From positions 1 to 44,269 of the forward strand of contig JASSUG010000010.1 in the NCBI GenBank assembly GCA_031963465.1: a stretch of DNA of 44,269 bases. The letters run 5' to 3'. The notes under the pieces were generated by a model. That model was given only the letters and a program-made list of their open reading frames with translations, was not told the origin of the DNA and ran no database searches. The position numbers and the translations under genes were made by a program. Positions 17,024 to 25,618 of this stretch are shown piece after piece (position 1 is the first letter of the stretch; each line of letters opens with the position of its first letter). The stretch comes from Mycoavidus cysteinexigens_B. GTDB taxonomy: Bacteria; Pseudomonadota; Gammaproteobacteria; Burkholderiales; Burkholderiaceae.

Positions 17024-18245
17024 TCACATGCCCATAAACCAGACTTTTTCTGCGCCTTGGATTTCGAAGCATTCCCCTTGCATGATTGGCATCAATGCAC
17101 TGTTTTTGCCCTGCCCATATTTGTCGCGTTTATAGTCTTCAAAGCGCACAATGCCAGAGGTGCGGCCCACCATATGCGTATTATAGTGTGAGGTGGCGAG
17201 TAGCAAGCCGTTTTGCTGCACGCATCCGGACGCTGGCAGAGACTGCCAGCCAGTGAAACTTTGTGCGCTGCCTGAGCTCCAAATACCGGCTTGACAGATC
17301 AACAGAAAACCAGCGCGATCGATGGCCATAGCGCCATATCCTTCATCGCAACTCGCACCTACTTGCGCCAAGCGGGTTAATTGTAAATTGTGAGTGGTGA
17401 GTTTTTTTTTGCACCATGGCATGATTTGTTGCCAGCCATTCTGTCGCCATGGTCTTGGCATGGAGGATCGCTTGCCCACCGGCATTCATTGGGCCGGTTA
17501 ATGGGCGTGAGCCATCTAGTTTGTACAGCTGTTTCAGTTGCCAAGTTAAATTACCTGCCACCGCGCCTACTCGGGCGGCCAGCGTGCCGGCTACGTCGCC
17601 TAGCGGGTTAGCTTGCCACCACTTATTATCCAAGCCAACCAGTTGGCCGCCATTGGCCGCGGTGGAGAGGGCGGCATCTGCACCAGCAGCCAATCTGGCC
17701 TGAGCTAACAAATCGATCCGCAACGTGCCTTCTGGATCACGATAAGGCTGTTTAGAATAAATCAGTCCTGTGATTGAGCAGGCTAGGCCTGGACAGTTTT
17801 CTGGCTTAAGTCGGGTGGCAAAAGAGAGGCCAAGTGGGCTGGTATCGGCAAATGTGGGGAGCAGGAATTTGAGTGCGCGCAATTCGGCGACGGTTGGTTC
17901 AAGCGAATTTTCTATACGCGTAATCGCCCCGCCATTGGCGAGCGTGTCATAGTGAGTTTGCACATAGTTGTTGACGCCAGTTTGTAGGATGTAGAGATAC
18001 TGTCCGGTCGATTTGGCAAAAATCTGCGCAATCTCAGTGTGTACTTTGTAGACCGCAGCCACCATGCTAATGGTCGAAAGTGTCATGGCTAAGGCTATAT
18101 CGATGGTCATAAAACCACGTTGGCATTGTCTGCGCCAGCCGAGATTGGGTGAGCGTCCAGCGCGCCTGGGCGATTGCTCAGCGTGCCGGTGATCAGGGGG
18201 CCAGCGCAGAGGGGTTAAATAGTTGCTGTCAGTGAAGGTTTTCAT
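17024..18245 (-). CDS. pilV: PilV, type IVb minor pilin/tip adhesin, split by a frameshift at A9
   Basis: The N-terminal frame (17343-18245) starts with a long basic leader and a class-like prepilin motif, RG|FMTID at residues 44-49, followed by a 20-residue hydrophobic helix. It continues with Gly-, Ala- and Asn-rich PilV-type sequence (NAGGQAI, TRIENSL). It leaves frame at a run of nine A (plus-strand T at 17402-17410) and stops after about 20 foreign residues. The neighbouring frame carries on with a natural C-terminus (CDEGYGAMAIDRAGFLLICQ ... ECFEI) to 17024. Eight A would restore a single protein of about 406 residues. PilV forms the pilus tip and selects recipient cells in R64-type thin pili. 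The break may be an inactivating mutation, a sequencing error, or a slippage switch. Confidence 0.8.
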
Positions 18246-18268
18246 GGGGCTTCTCGGCGTGAGTACGG

Positions 18269-18850
18269 TTAACCAAACACGAGGGTGAGTGTGTTCGCGT
18301 CGCCTGAACAGCGGATCTGAGAGGGGTCGGGTTGGCTGCCAGGCGCTTTAACTTCGCTGGCATTGATCGTGAGTCGTGCAGCGCTGCGCGCCAGGGTCGT
18401 GGCAAGCGGTAAGCAGGCTATATCGGGTAGGTTAGTGATTTGGTATTGAACGGCGTCGCTGGCTGTGTTGATTTGGCCAGGGGTCACAATCAGTACGCCA
18501 TTGCCGGGTGAGACGGTGACCGTGCCGTGATTATCTTTGAGTGACGGCATAGAGCGGAAAAAACCGCCTTGATGTAGCGCGGTATTGCTAATTGCCTCGT
18601 AATTGCCGGCATACGCGGTACGCACTGTACCAATCAGAGTGTTGAGATCCATCGCCAGCGTGTTGGCGTGTGTGACATGGCTATTGGTCGAAAAATAAAC
18701 CAGTGTGCCGACTAGCCCAAAGGAGACCAGCAAGAGCATTAAGCCATATTCAGCCATGACCGAGCCGCGCTGACGGCGAGCTTTAGGTGGCTGAGCATGG
18801 GGCACAGTGCTGACCAATGGGCTGGGTTGTTGTGGTGAATTTTTCTTCAT
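18269..18850 (-). CDS. pilS: PilS, major type IVb prepilin
   Basis: The 193-residue precursor has a leader ending ARRQRG, a cleavage site G29|SVMAE with the conserved Glu at +5, and a hydrophobic assembly helix (YGLMLLLVSFGLVGTLVYF). The C-terminal half ends with two Cys (DIACLPLA and IRCSG) that can close the D-region disulfide loop. The mature subunit would build the thin pilus. ATG 18850 has GGAGA upstream; an earlier in-frame start is possible but unnecessary. It lies 75 bases after pilR and 23 before pilV. No prepilin peptidase gene (pilU) is present in the window, so processing depends on an enzyme encoded elsewhere. Confidence 0.88.
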   Translation of the reverse strand: MKKNSPQQPSPLVSTVPHAQPPKARRQRGSVMAEYGLMLLLVSFGLVGTLVYFSTNSHVTHANTLAMDLNTLIGTVRTAYAGNYEAISNTALHQGGFFRSMPSLKDNHGTVTVSPGNGVLIVTPGQINTASDAVQYQITNLPDIACLPLATTLARSAARLTINASEVKAPGSQPDPSQIRCSGDANTLTLVFG

Positions 18851-18925
18851 CGTGGTCTCCAAATCGGGTGAGTGAAATAAAGTGGGGGAGATTGTGCTGC
18901 GAACCAGCAGCCAATCTGCGGCCAA

Positions 18926-20080
18926 CTAGGGGCTCAGGATGATGTTTTGCATGGCGGCAGATGCTTGGAATTCATGAATCATCCCCAGTAGCCCAAAATA
19001 CAGGCCCATCATGATCGCTACGGTGGCTAATGAGAGGCTATAGCGGATCAACGTAGCGGTTCGTTGAATACGCTTTGGCGTTTCGCGCAGAATATATTGG
19101 GCGACGCTGAGGAGCGCGATATCCAGTTTTTGGTATTCGCTAATGTCTTGCAGGCGATACTGGAATTCCCGCTGAAGCATGCCGGTGGCAAATGCTTCTC
19201 CGCCAGCATTGGGCATTTCTTCAAAATTGCGCAAAATCCGTTCAATGTGCGCAGCAAGCCAAGGGGACGCGTAGGGTTTAATGCGTAACAAGGCTTCTTG
19301 GATGCTGATGGCACGTGCGCCAATTTTCTGGGTGATGGACGCGATGGTCGCGAGGAAAAGCGCACCGGCAAAATCTCGGTGCACGCTGTAAAAGATGACG
19401 TGTTGATCAAGCCATGCTCGCCAATGTCCGGTATAGTTTTTGATTGACCAAGAGCCCCACATCAAGGCGGCCACGAGTAGGGTCAGCCAAGCTGGGCCAC
19501 CCATGCGGATTGCGCTGGCAACTAGATGATAGGTTTGTGCAATCGGTCCATAAAGGTTGCTATCGAGGTTCATCGCAGCTTCGATTTTCGGTACGATCCA
19601 ATAGCCAATTAGGCCTAAAAAAATATGCAAAATGGTTAGGCCGACGAGTGCGCTGGCATTGATTAAAAGAAATAAACGCTTGGTGGCTTCAAGGGCATCG
19701 ATATTGCTTGCTAAGGTGCGTAGCCCGATTTTAAGATCACCTGATTCTTCAGCCACGGCAAGCACGGCAACCTCTTCGGCAGGAAGCGTATGAGTGACGG
19801 CTCGCGAGAAGCGGGCGGTTTCTTCGAAGCGCACGAGCCAGTGAGCGCAGACAATGCCGATCGGTTCGCTTGGGTAGCGTAGGGCATATTTTTGTAAAAA
19901 TAGGGCCAGTGTTTGCCCCGGCTGTGCTTCGATTTGGCTCGCCAGATCAAGATAGAATTCAGCGCGTTTTTGGTAGAAGCGCCGCTGGGCCCAAAGCAAG
20001 CGCCGCTTGAAATTGGGCCTGTATCTGCTACTTATGACTTGCCATCGTTGCTTCAGTTTGGTCAGGGGTGGCGAATGCAT
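18926..20080 (-). CDS. pilR: PilR, inner-membrane platform protein of the type IVb pilus
   Basis: This 384-residue protein of the GspF/PilC/TadC family is the membrane platform on which pilins are assembled. Three hydrophobic segments are visible: about residues 140-170 (LINASALVGLTILHIFLGLI), around 205 (WLTLLVAALMWGSW) and near the C-terminus (LATVAIMMGLYFGLLGM). Repeated cytoplasmic GspF-type domains contain EESGDLKIGL and the later NAGGEAFATGML. The start overlaps pilQ by 19 bases and has AGGAGC upstream, so the two are translationally coupled. The match is to R64 PilR in gene order and size. Confidence 0.9.
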   Translation of the reverse strand: MHSPPLTKLKQRWQVISSRYRPNFKRRLLWAQRRFYQKRAEFYLDLASQIEAQPGQTLALFLQKYALRYPSEPIGIVCAHWLVRFEETARFSRAVTHTLPAEEVAVLAVAEESGDLKIGLRTLASNIDALEATKRLFLLINASALVGLTILHIFLGLIGYWIVPKIEAAMNLDSNLYGPIAQTYHLVASAIRMGGPAWLTLLVAALMWGSWSIKNYTGHWRAWLDQHVIFYSVHRDFAGALFLATIASITQKIGARAISIQEALLRIKPYASPWLAAHIERILRNFEEMPNAGGEAFATGMLQREFQYRLQDISEYQKLDIALLSVAQYILRETPKRIQRTATLIRYSLSLATVAIMMGLYFGLLGMIHEFQASAAMQNIILSP

Positions 20081-21966
20081 CGCGTGCTCCTATGCAGCTT
20101 TAACTGTTGTTCATAGTGTAGAAATGAGCCGAATTTAGCTTCAATATCAAGCAAATCGACCTCACCTTGCAAGGCTTTATAAAGAGCAATTTCCAGCACA
20201 GATTTACCGCTGGTCGGCGCGGCGTCGAGCGGGGCTTTATGCAAGTTGTATAGATATTGGTGCAGTTCTAGATTTTTATGAGCACGGATTAATTGGAGCA
20301 TGGATCGGTCTAACTCGAACATTTCAGCGACCACTGTTCGATGATGTAAGCCATTTAACTCAGGTAGCCCTGCGCGCTGGCAGTGCCCACAGCCATTTGG
20401 GTTACGACAAAAAAGGCCAGGCCTTTGCGGGTCATCGAAGCGTTCGCTTTTAAAGCAGCGGACAAGGCGTGCAAGATAGCCAGTCAGCCCTTCGGCTAGG
20501 GTAAACAGGTCTGAGTCTGGAAACAGGTCGGCGAGCTGGGCCAAGTGATGCGTTCGAGCCTTTGCGGGACGCATCAGTTCAGCCAGAGGTATTTTGCAAT
20601 GCTGGCAGAGTGTGGGCAGCAGGGTTTGGTAGACCAGTAGATTAAGAAAGCCAGGTGTCGCAAGTACTTCGCGTGGGATACCGAGCTCGTGATCGGAGAG
20701 ACGATCTACAATGCCAATGGCAGAAGGAGTATGCAGGGTGGTGAAAGCACGATGGCCGGACTCGGCAATGTCGCGCAACAAAGCCGCGCTCTGCCGGTCT
20801 CGAACCTCACCGATAAAACAGGCATCTAAGTCACCGCGTTTGAGCTGCCGTTTGATGGTCAGAAACGGGTCGATGTGATGCTCTTGCTCGCTGAGCGAGC
20901 GGGCTATCGAGATTTGAGAAACCCCTGGGATGAGATATTCAACCGGATCTTCAATGGAAAATTTTTTATGCCAAAGCGGCATACGTGCTAGCACGGTTTG
21001 CATCGTGGTCGATTTGCCAGAATTGACCACGCCGGCGACAATCGTCGCGCCGCTTAAGCGGGCTATGGCGCGTTGCCACAGTGCTACTTGGTCAGGTAGA
21101 TAGCCTAAGTCTGCCAGCGAGCGAATGGTTTGGGTGTCGTCTTGAAACAGCAACCGTAATACCACATCGGTACCGCTGACCAGTGGAAAGGTGGCAAAGC
21201 GGAACAGAATCTTCTGGTTATCGATGGTGGCTGGCACTTGGCATTGCTGGGCATAATTCTCGTTAAAAATTGATTCGGACACTGAGCTGCCGCGAGAATA
21301 GATAATCGCGGCCATATCGGTCAAATGCGCTGTGAACATATGGAAGGCTGAGGGGCGGACCAGGCGCCCAGCCACCCGAAAACCGATTGGCGAGCGTTCT
21401 TGCGTGCGCCGAATTTCCAGGTGGATATCGGAAGCGCCGTGAGCGATTGCAAAGCGTGCTGCGGTTAAAAAATGCGCCCACAATGCACTATCATCAGGCT
21501 TTTTTGCGGCGCTGCCCGCTAGCTGAAGGTTGCCGTGCGGCGCGCTACGAGCGCGGCATAATTCAATCATTAAGGTCGGCGCTGCAACATAATAGAAGGG
21601 TTCAGCCGGGACGTAGCGGGTGCTTAATTGCCGCACAATCTCCTCGGTGATATCTGAGCGCAGCATGGCATCCAGCACAATCAGAGCGAAACGGCCACGC
21701 TGGATTTTTTCAGTTGCAGGTGCCATCAGGATTGGGCAAATTTGGTTGCGTAGCGAGGCTTGTAGAGAGATTTCTTCATACAGGGTGCGCACGAAATAGG
21801 GCAACTCATTGGGTAAGTTGATCACCGTATTGGCTTGCGTGAGCCGAGGGTTAGTCGAGTCCGCTTGAGCGGCCGGGGCCGTCCGGCTGGCGCGACGAAA
21901 ATGCGGCGCTTCACGGGTGCTGTGCGGGTTGGAGCGATTCGGTTTGGGGATCAATTTGGAGAGCAT
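20062..21966 (-). CDS. pilQ: PilQ, pilus assembly ATPase (GspE family)
   Basis: This 634-residue cytoplasmic ATPase powers pilus assembly. The Walker A motif GVVNSGKSTT lies near residue 315; the Asp box region follows at FSIEDPVEYL; Walker B is ACFIGEVRDRQSA; and the His box is HRAFTTLHT. A Cys pair (LCQHCKIP) and later CRNPNGCGHCQRAG form a tetracysteine zinc-binding module, as in GspE and PilB. Catalytic residues look intact. It is named PilQ as in R64 (not the secretin PilQ of type IVa pili). No clear ribosome binding site precedes ATG 21966; the upstream gap to pilP is 39 bases. Confidence 0.92.
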   Translation of the reverse strand: MLSKLIPKPNRSNPHSTREAPHFRRASRTAPAAQADSTNPRLTQANTVINLPNELPYFVRTLYEEISLQASLRNQICPILMAPATEKIQRGRFALIVLDAMLRSDITEEIVRQLSTRYVPAEPFYYVAAPTLMIELCRARSAPHGNLQLAGSAAKKPDDSALWAHFLTAARFAIAHGASDIHLEIRRTQERSPIGFRVAGRLVRPSAFHMFTAHLTDMAAIIYSRGSSVSESIFNENYAQQCQVPATIDNQKILFRFATFPLVSGTDVVLRLLFQDDTQTIRSLADLGYLPDQVALWQRAIARLSGATIVAGVVNSGKSTTMQTVLARMPLWHKKFSIEDPVEYLIPGVSQISIARSLSEQEHHIDPFLTIKRQLKRGDLDACFIGEVRDRQSAALLRDIAESGHRAFTTLHTPSAIGIVDRLSDHELGIPREVLATPGFLNLLVYQTLLPTLCQHCKIPLAELMRPAKARTHHLAQLADLFPDSDLFTLAEGLTGYLARLVRCFKSERFDDPQRPGLFCRNPNGCGHCQRAGLPELNGLHHRTVVAEMFELDRSMLQLIRAHKNLELHQYLYNLHKAPLDAAPTSGKSVLEIALYKALQGEVDLLDIEAKFGSFLHYEQQLKLHRSTRCIRHP

Positions 21967-22005
21967 GGGCAGCTACTTTTGATGAAGGACTCGAAGAGGC
22001 GTGAT

Positions 22006-22563
22006 TTAAGGCTCGACCGAAGGGCGCAATGGTTGGGTGGCTGCCGGCAACGGCGGCAGATCCGGTGGCGTTGAGGGCGCCGCGGTGATCGGCCGTGCAA
22101 TGCGCGTATCGAAAGCGAATGGAATTGAGCGAATCCGGCCGTTTGGATGGCGCAATGTCACGTTTTGGGGGGTGAGCTCGATCACTATAGAGCGACGGAC
22201 TATTGCCCCGGGATAGAGAGGATAGATTTGTTCCCCCCAAGTGAGATAGCCGCGATAATCCGGAGCAATGCCAAAAGCGGCAATGTAACGAGGGTGCTCT
22301 GCGGATTTAGCAAGCGCCGAGTCAAGCGGTGGCAGGTTGGTCATCATTAGTCTACTGTTAAGTTGCCCTGGAGGTGTGGGGCTAGTCTGAGTCAGCTCGT
22401 TTTTCAGTTTTTGTAGTTTGAGCTGGCTTTCTAGTTGCATGAGCTCGCCTACTGTCGGCACTGTTTGCGCGCTAGCGAGGCTGAACATGCTCAGTAAATA
22501 CAGCACGATGGGGATGAGTCCCAGCCTCATCGGGTGAGGAGGGAAACGATTAGTCGCGGGCAT
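22006..22563 (-). CDS. pilP: PilP, type IVb pilus biogenesis protein
   Basis: The 185-residue protein has a signal sequence (RLGLIPIVLYLLSMFSLASA), a short coiled-coil-prone stretch (QLESQLKLQKLKNELTQ) and a small beta-rich domain (IYPLYPGAIVRRSIVIELTP), ending in a Pro-rich tail. This layout is that of R64-type PilP, a periplasmic protein linking the inner-membrane assembly proteins to the secretin. ATG 22563 has GGAGAG upstream and overlaps the end of pilO by 14 bases; the later in-frame ATG (22530) has no such site. Confidence 0.85.
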   Translation of the reverse strand: MPATNRFPPHPMRLGLIPIVLYLLSMFSLASAQTVPTVGELMQLESQLKLQKLKNELTQTSPTPPGQLNSRLMMTNLPPLDSALAKSAEHPRYIAAFGIAPDYRGYLTWGEQIYPLYPGAIVRRSIVIELTPQNVTLRHPNGRIRSIPFAFDTRIARPITAAPSTPPDLPPLPAATQPLRPSVEP

Positions 22564-23857
22564 AAATCTCTCCTTTAACGTGTAACATCAAGTTCGATGC
22601 TTTGAGTGAGGCCACTGGCTGAGGGTCTTTAATGGTGAGGGCGAGCCGAGTGACACTGCTGCTGGCTGGAAAGGCTTCAAACAAAGCCATCATGTGTAAT
22701 GGTCCATTGACTTCCCACGCGGCGTGTTTAATTGGATGGGGAATCGCCATGGCGGGTACGCCCGCGGGTCTGCCATACACCTGAAAATCCTCAAGCTTGG
22801 TATGGGCGATTTGTTGCATGCGCTGTAACTGTGAAATGAAATTTAAGCGGATTTCACGCTCGTTTGGCAAGTTAGGCAGAGAGTGCCGTAGGCTGATTGT
22901 CGCAGCGTTGGGCATCGCCAAATTGACCTGTAGGCGTTGGTCGTCGAGCGCATCGATGTGCTCGACCCAGTCAGGCACTGTCGCTGCCACAAAAGTCTGT
23001 GGTGTGGCTTGCGGCAAGGTGCGCTCATAATTCAGTAAGCATCTTGAGGGAGACGGTTGTACCGTACAGTCGATACTTTTTAGGTGCCAGCCGCCGACTG
23101 TCAGCGGCAGTGCTGTCGCCCATTTGCACCAGGCGCTGATCACTGCAGGGGTATTCAGTAGTGGCGGGTGGCGGGCGTTGATTGATTGTTCATATTGCTG
23201 TTCAAAGGATAAGTCGGGAGCTGCAGTGGCGCTACGTTTGTTCCCCCAGTGTGCGTAAAGTGCAGAGCAGACAGTGGCGACGCAAAGCCCCATGAGCAGC
23301 CATACTATACAGCTGCGCGATACTCTGCGACGCGGCTGATACAGGCGGGAAGCTGGGCTAGCAAAGCGCGCTAGCTCAGTTAATGTAAATGGATTGCACT
23401 CGGCGAGCGGTATATTTCCGAGTAGCGTATAGTCATCGTTGCCGCATAATTCGGCAAACTGTCTGATGAGGGGCATTAACTCTTCGTTAGATAGCCCGAC
23501 TTGATCGAAATTTTTGCCGCTTGCGGTGGCGCTGCCCCATGGTCGGCCTTGGAAAATCCCGCATAGTGAATGCGTCCCTGCTGGGTCGCTGAGGGCGAAT
23601 AAGACGTTTGGCCCGCAACCGGGGATGGCCGCTAGCATAGGCGCGGCTGCATAAATGGGTTGATGCTTAAGCTGAGTGGGTAGTATGCCGTGATAAGCGC
23701 CGAGCAGCGGTGTTTTCCCATCTTGCCAGATCAGGCTTGCATTGAGCTTATCCGCTTCGGTTCGAGCCAGCGACTCGTAAGATTCTTGAGCGCTGATCAG
23801 GGGCTTCCAGCGCAAGCCAAAAGCCAGGTGTTTGCCGTCGATCTCAATGATGCGCAT
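22550..23857 (-). CDS. pilO: PilO2-family type IVb pilus accessory protein
   Basis: The 435-residue protein matches the PilO2 family of R64/PAPI-type pilus clusters. It has a cytoplasmic N-terminal actin-like region (VLFALSDPAGTHSLCG, GLSNEELMPLI), one membrane span around residues 183-205 (SCIVWLLMGLCVATVCSALY) and a periplasmic C-terminal half. It may do the combined job of PilM/PilN/PilO of type IVa systems in aligning the inner-membrane platform; this is inference. Its ATG overlaps the stop of pilN (TAATG). Confidence 0.85.
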   Translation of the reverse strand: MRIIEIDGKHLAFGLRWKPLISAQESYESLARTEADKLNASLIWQDGKTPLLGAYHGILPTQLKHQPIYAAAPMLAAIPGCGPNVLFALSDPAGTHSLCGIFQGRPWGSATASGKNFDQVGLSNEELMPLIRQFAELCGNDDYTLLGNIPLAECNPFTLTELARFASPASRLYQPRRRVSRSCIVWLLMGLCVATVCSALYAHWGNKRSATAAPDLSFEQQYEQSINARHPPLLNTPAVISAWCKWATALPLTVGGWHLKSIDCTVQPSPSRCLLNYERTLPQATPQTFVAATVPDWVEHIDALDDQRLQVNLAMPNAATISLRHSLPNLPNEREIRLNFISQLQRMQQIAHTKLEDFQVYGRPAGVPAMAIPHPIKHAAWEVNGPLHMMALFEAFPASSSVTRLALTIKDPQPVASLKASNLMLHVKGEIYARD

Positions 23858-25602
23858 TAGATATCGTCCTGAATCACCGCAGAAATCACAATCAGGGTCG
23901 TGGTGCGCTGGCGACTTGCTGCGCTTGAACCCCCGCTGAGCAATGGCATGCGCTCACCTAATGTTCTGCGTCGAAATTGATCATCGAATCGTTCAAAGCC
24001 AGTCAGTATAATGGTCGAGCCACTGCGTACCGTGGTTTGTAAGGTGATACCCTGGCGATCGATACTCGGTAGTTGCACGGATTGGGCTTGCTGGCCTGTG
24101 CCGGTATCGAATCGATCCAGGCTTTTAAGCATCGAATCTTCAATCGAGAAAGTCAGATCGACCGTATCTTTGCTGGTTGCATTGGGATAGATCAGGAGCT
24201 TTAAGCCGGTTGAAATTTGACTGGTTTTAAGACCCGGCACGCCGCCGGTGCCACCCACCGTAGAGGCGGCGGGCAGGGCTGCTGAGACATAGGAAAAGGC
24301 ATTGCCAATGTCATAACTCATGGGTTGGCGGTTGCGAATCGTCATCGGTAGCTCGGTGGAGGATTGCACACGCCCGATCTCACTTAAAGCAGTGATCAGC
24401 GCGCTTGAGTTATTCAGTGTGCCAGCCAAGAGATTGAGGTTAAACCCAGCCGCATGAGAGCTGGCCAACGGCGTCGGTGAGCGTGCTGTCAGCTTGAAAT
24501 CGGGCAGCTTAGACAGAGCCGTGGTGAGCGCCATATTCCAATCGATGCCAGCTTGGCCTGTGTCCTGGGTGAGCACCTGTATTTTTTGTAATTTAAGCAG
24601 CACGCGCCGCGAGAGGATATGAATTTCGCGGGTGATGATTTCGTCTGCGCGCTCTACTGCCTCTTTGGTGTCAGTGAGCGTGATCGTGCCTGTAGCGGCA
24701 TTGGTTGCAATCGAGCCCGCTCGGGTCATCAGGGTTTCGATGCTCTGACGAATTGAGTCCAATTCATTGACATGCGTGGCTTCACGCTTAGCGGCAGAAT
24801 TGGCGTAAGTATTTTGCGGCAGGAGCGTAGCGTTGGCGTTACTGGATTGAACCGTACTGCCTTGAAAGGCCGTGGTAAAAGACATTTCGCCTGCGGCGCC
24901 AGGGAGCTGCCAGATTTTGGTGAGCATCCGATAAAAGCGAATGGCACCCCTAACCTCATCATATAGCCAGTTAATGGATAAGCGTGTGGCGATCAGATCG
25001 AGCATTTGATTGAGCGGTATTTCACCAGGCTGAAATTCAACCTGGGCCAGTGCATTCAACGGGGTGACTGCCTGCAGGCTGGCGAACCCTGGTGGGATCT
25101 GCTGGAGCCATGGATTGGGTGCGGCCAAGGTTAGCGGTGCGTCGACTTTGCCACCTGTGACCTCTGTCGCATTCAGGGCGGCGTCATTGCTTTGTTGTGC
25201 GCGGGGCAATAGTGCTGAGGCAGATAAATAGACATCTGGGTCGATCTTAACCGGAATGCCCGTAGCTAATGTGATGCGTTCGGCGGCCAAATTCAGGGGT
25301 ACGCTTTTTTCTGGGAACATCACCGCCGTTTTGACCCCCTTGCGTAGGGCATAGGGTAGGGTGACTTCACGCGCGAGGGGGACGGGCTTACCGGCTAAAT
25401 AGGGTAGATCGACTTCGTCGTTGATGGCTTCCTGTGGTTTGCTGCCCTCTATTTGTGTCAGCAGTCTGGTACGCAGTCGCTGCGCATCGGCTTGGGCGCG
25501 ATCGATATTTGCGCGGGTTTGTTGGACCAACTGAGGCGAGATACAGCTGCTTAACGCCAGCGCCGTGATCACCGCAAAAAATGGATGGCAGAGAGTGTGC
25601 AT
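23857..25602 (-). CDS. pilN: PilN, outer-membrane secretin lipoprotein of the type IVb pilus
   Basis: The 581-residue protein has a lipoprotein signal ending LALSS-Cys20. It has secretin N-domains (around residues 55-330, including VPLNLAAERITLATGIPVKI and a BON/STN-like LNQMLDLIATRLSINWLYD) and a C-terminal secretin channel domain with the VQLPSIDRQGITLQTTVRSG and ILTGFERFDD motifs. It would form the ring through which the pilus crosses the outer membrane. I chose ATG 25602, where the signal peptide begins. The gene lies 16 bases after the VirB9/TcpQ chimera, whose TcpQ part is the expected partner of this secretin. Confidence 0.93.
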   Translation of the reverse strand: MHTLCHPFFAVITALALSSCISPQLVQQTRANIDRAQADAQRLRTRLLTQIEGSKPQEAINDEVDLPYLAGKPVPLAREVTLPYALRKGVKTAVMFPEKSVPLNLAAERITLATGIPVKIDPDVYLSASALLPRAQQSNDAALNATEVTGGKVDAPLTLAAPNPWLQQIPPGFASLQAVTPLNALAQVEFQPGEIPLNQMLDLIATRLSINWLYDEVRGAIRFYRMLTKIWQLPGAAGEMSFTTAFQGSTVQSSNANATLLPQNTYANSAAKREATHVNELDSIRQSIETLMTRAGSIATNAATGTITLTDTKEAVERADEIITREIHILSRRVLLKLQKIQVLTQDTGQAGIDWNMALTTALSKLPDFKLTARSPTPLASSHAAGFNLNLLAGTLNNSSALITALSEIGRVQSSTELPMTIRNRQPMSYDIGNAFSYVSAALPAASTVGGTGGVPGLKTSQISTGLKLLIYPNATSKDTVDLTFSIEDSMLKSLDRFDTGTGQQAQSVQLPSIDRQGITLQTTVRSGSTIILTGFERFDDQFRRRTLGERMPLLSGGSSAASRQRTTTLIVISAVIQDDI

Positions 25603-25618
25603 AGCGGCTTTGGAAAGC

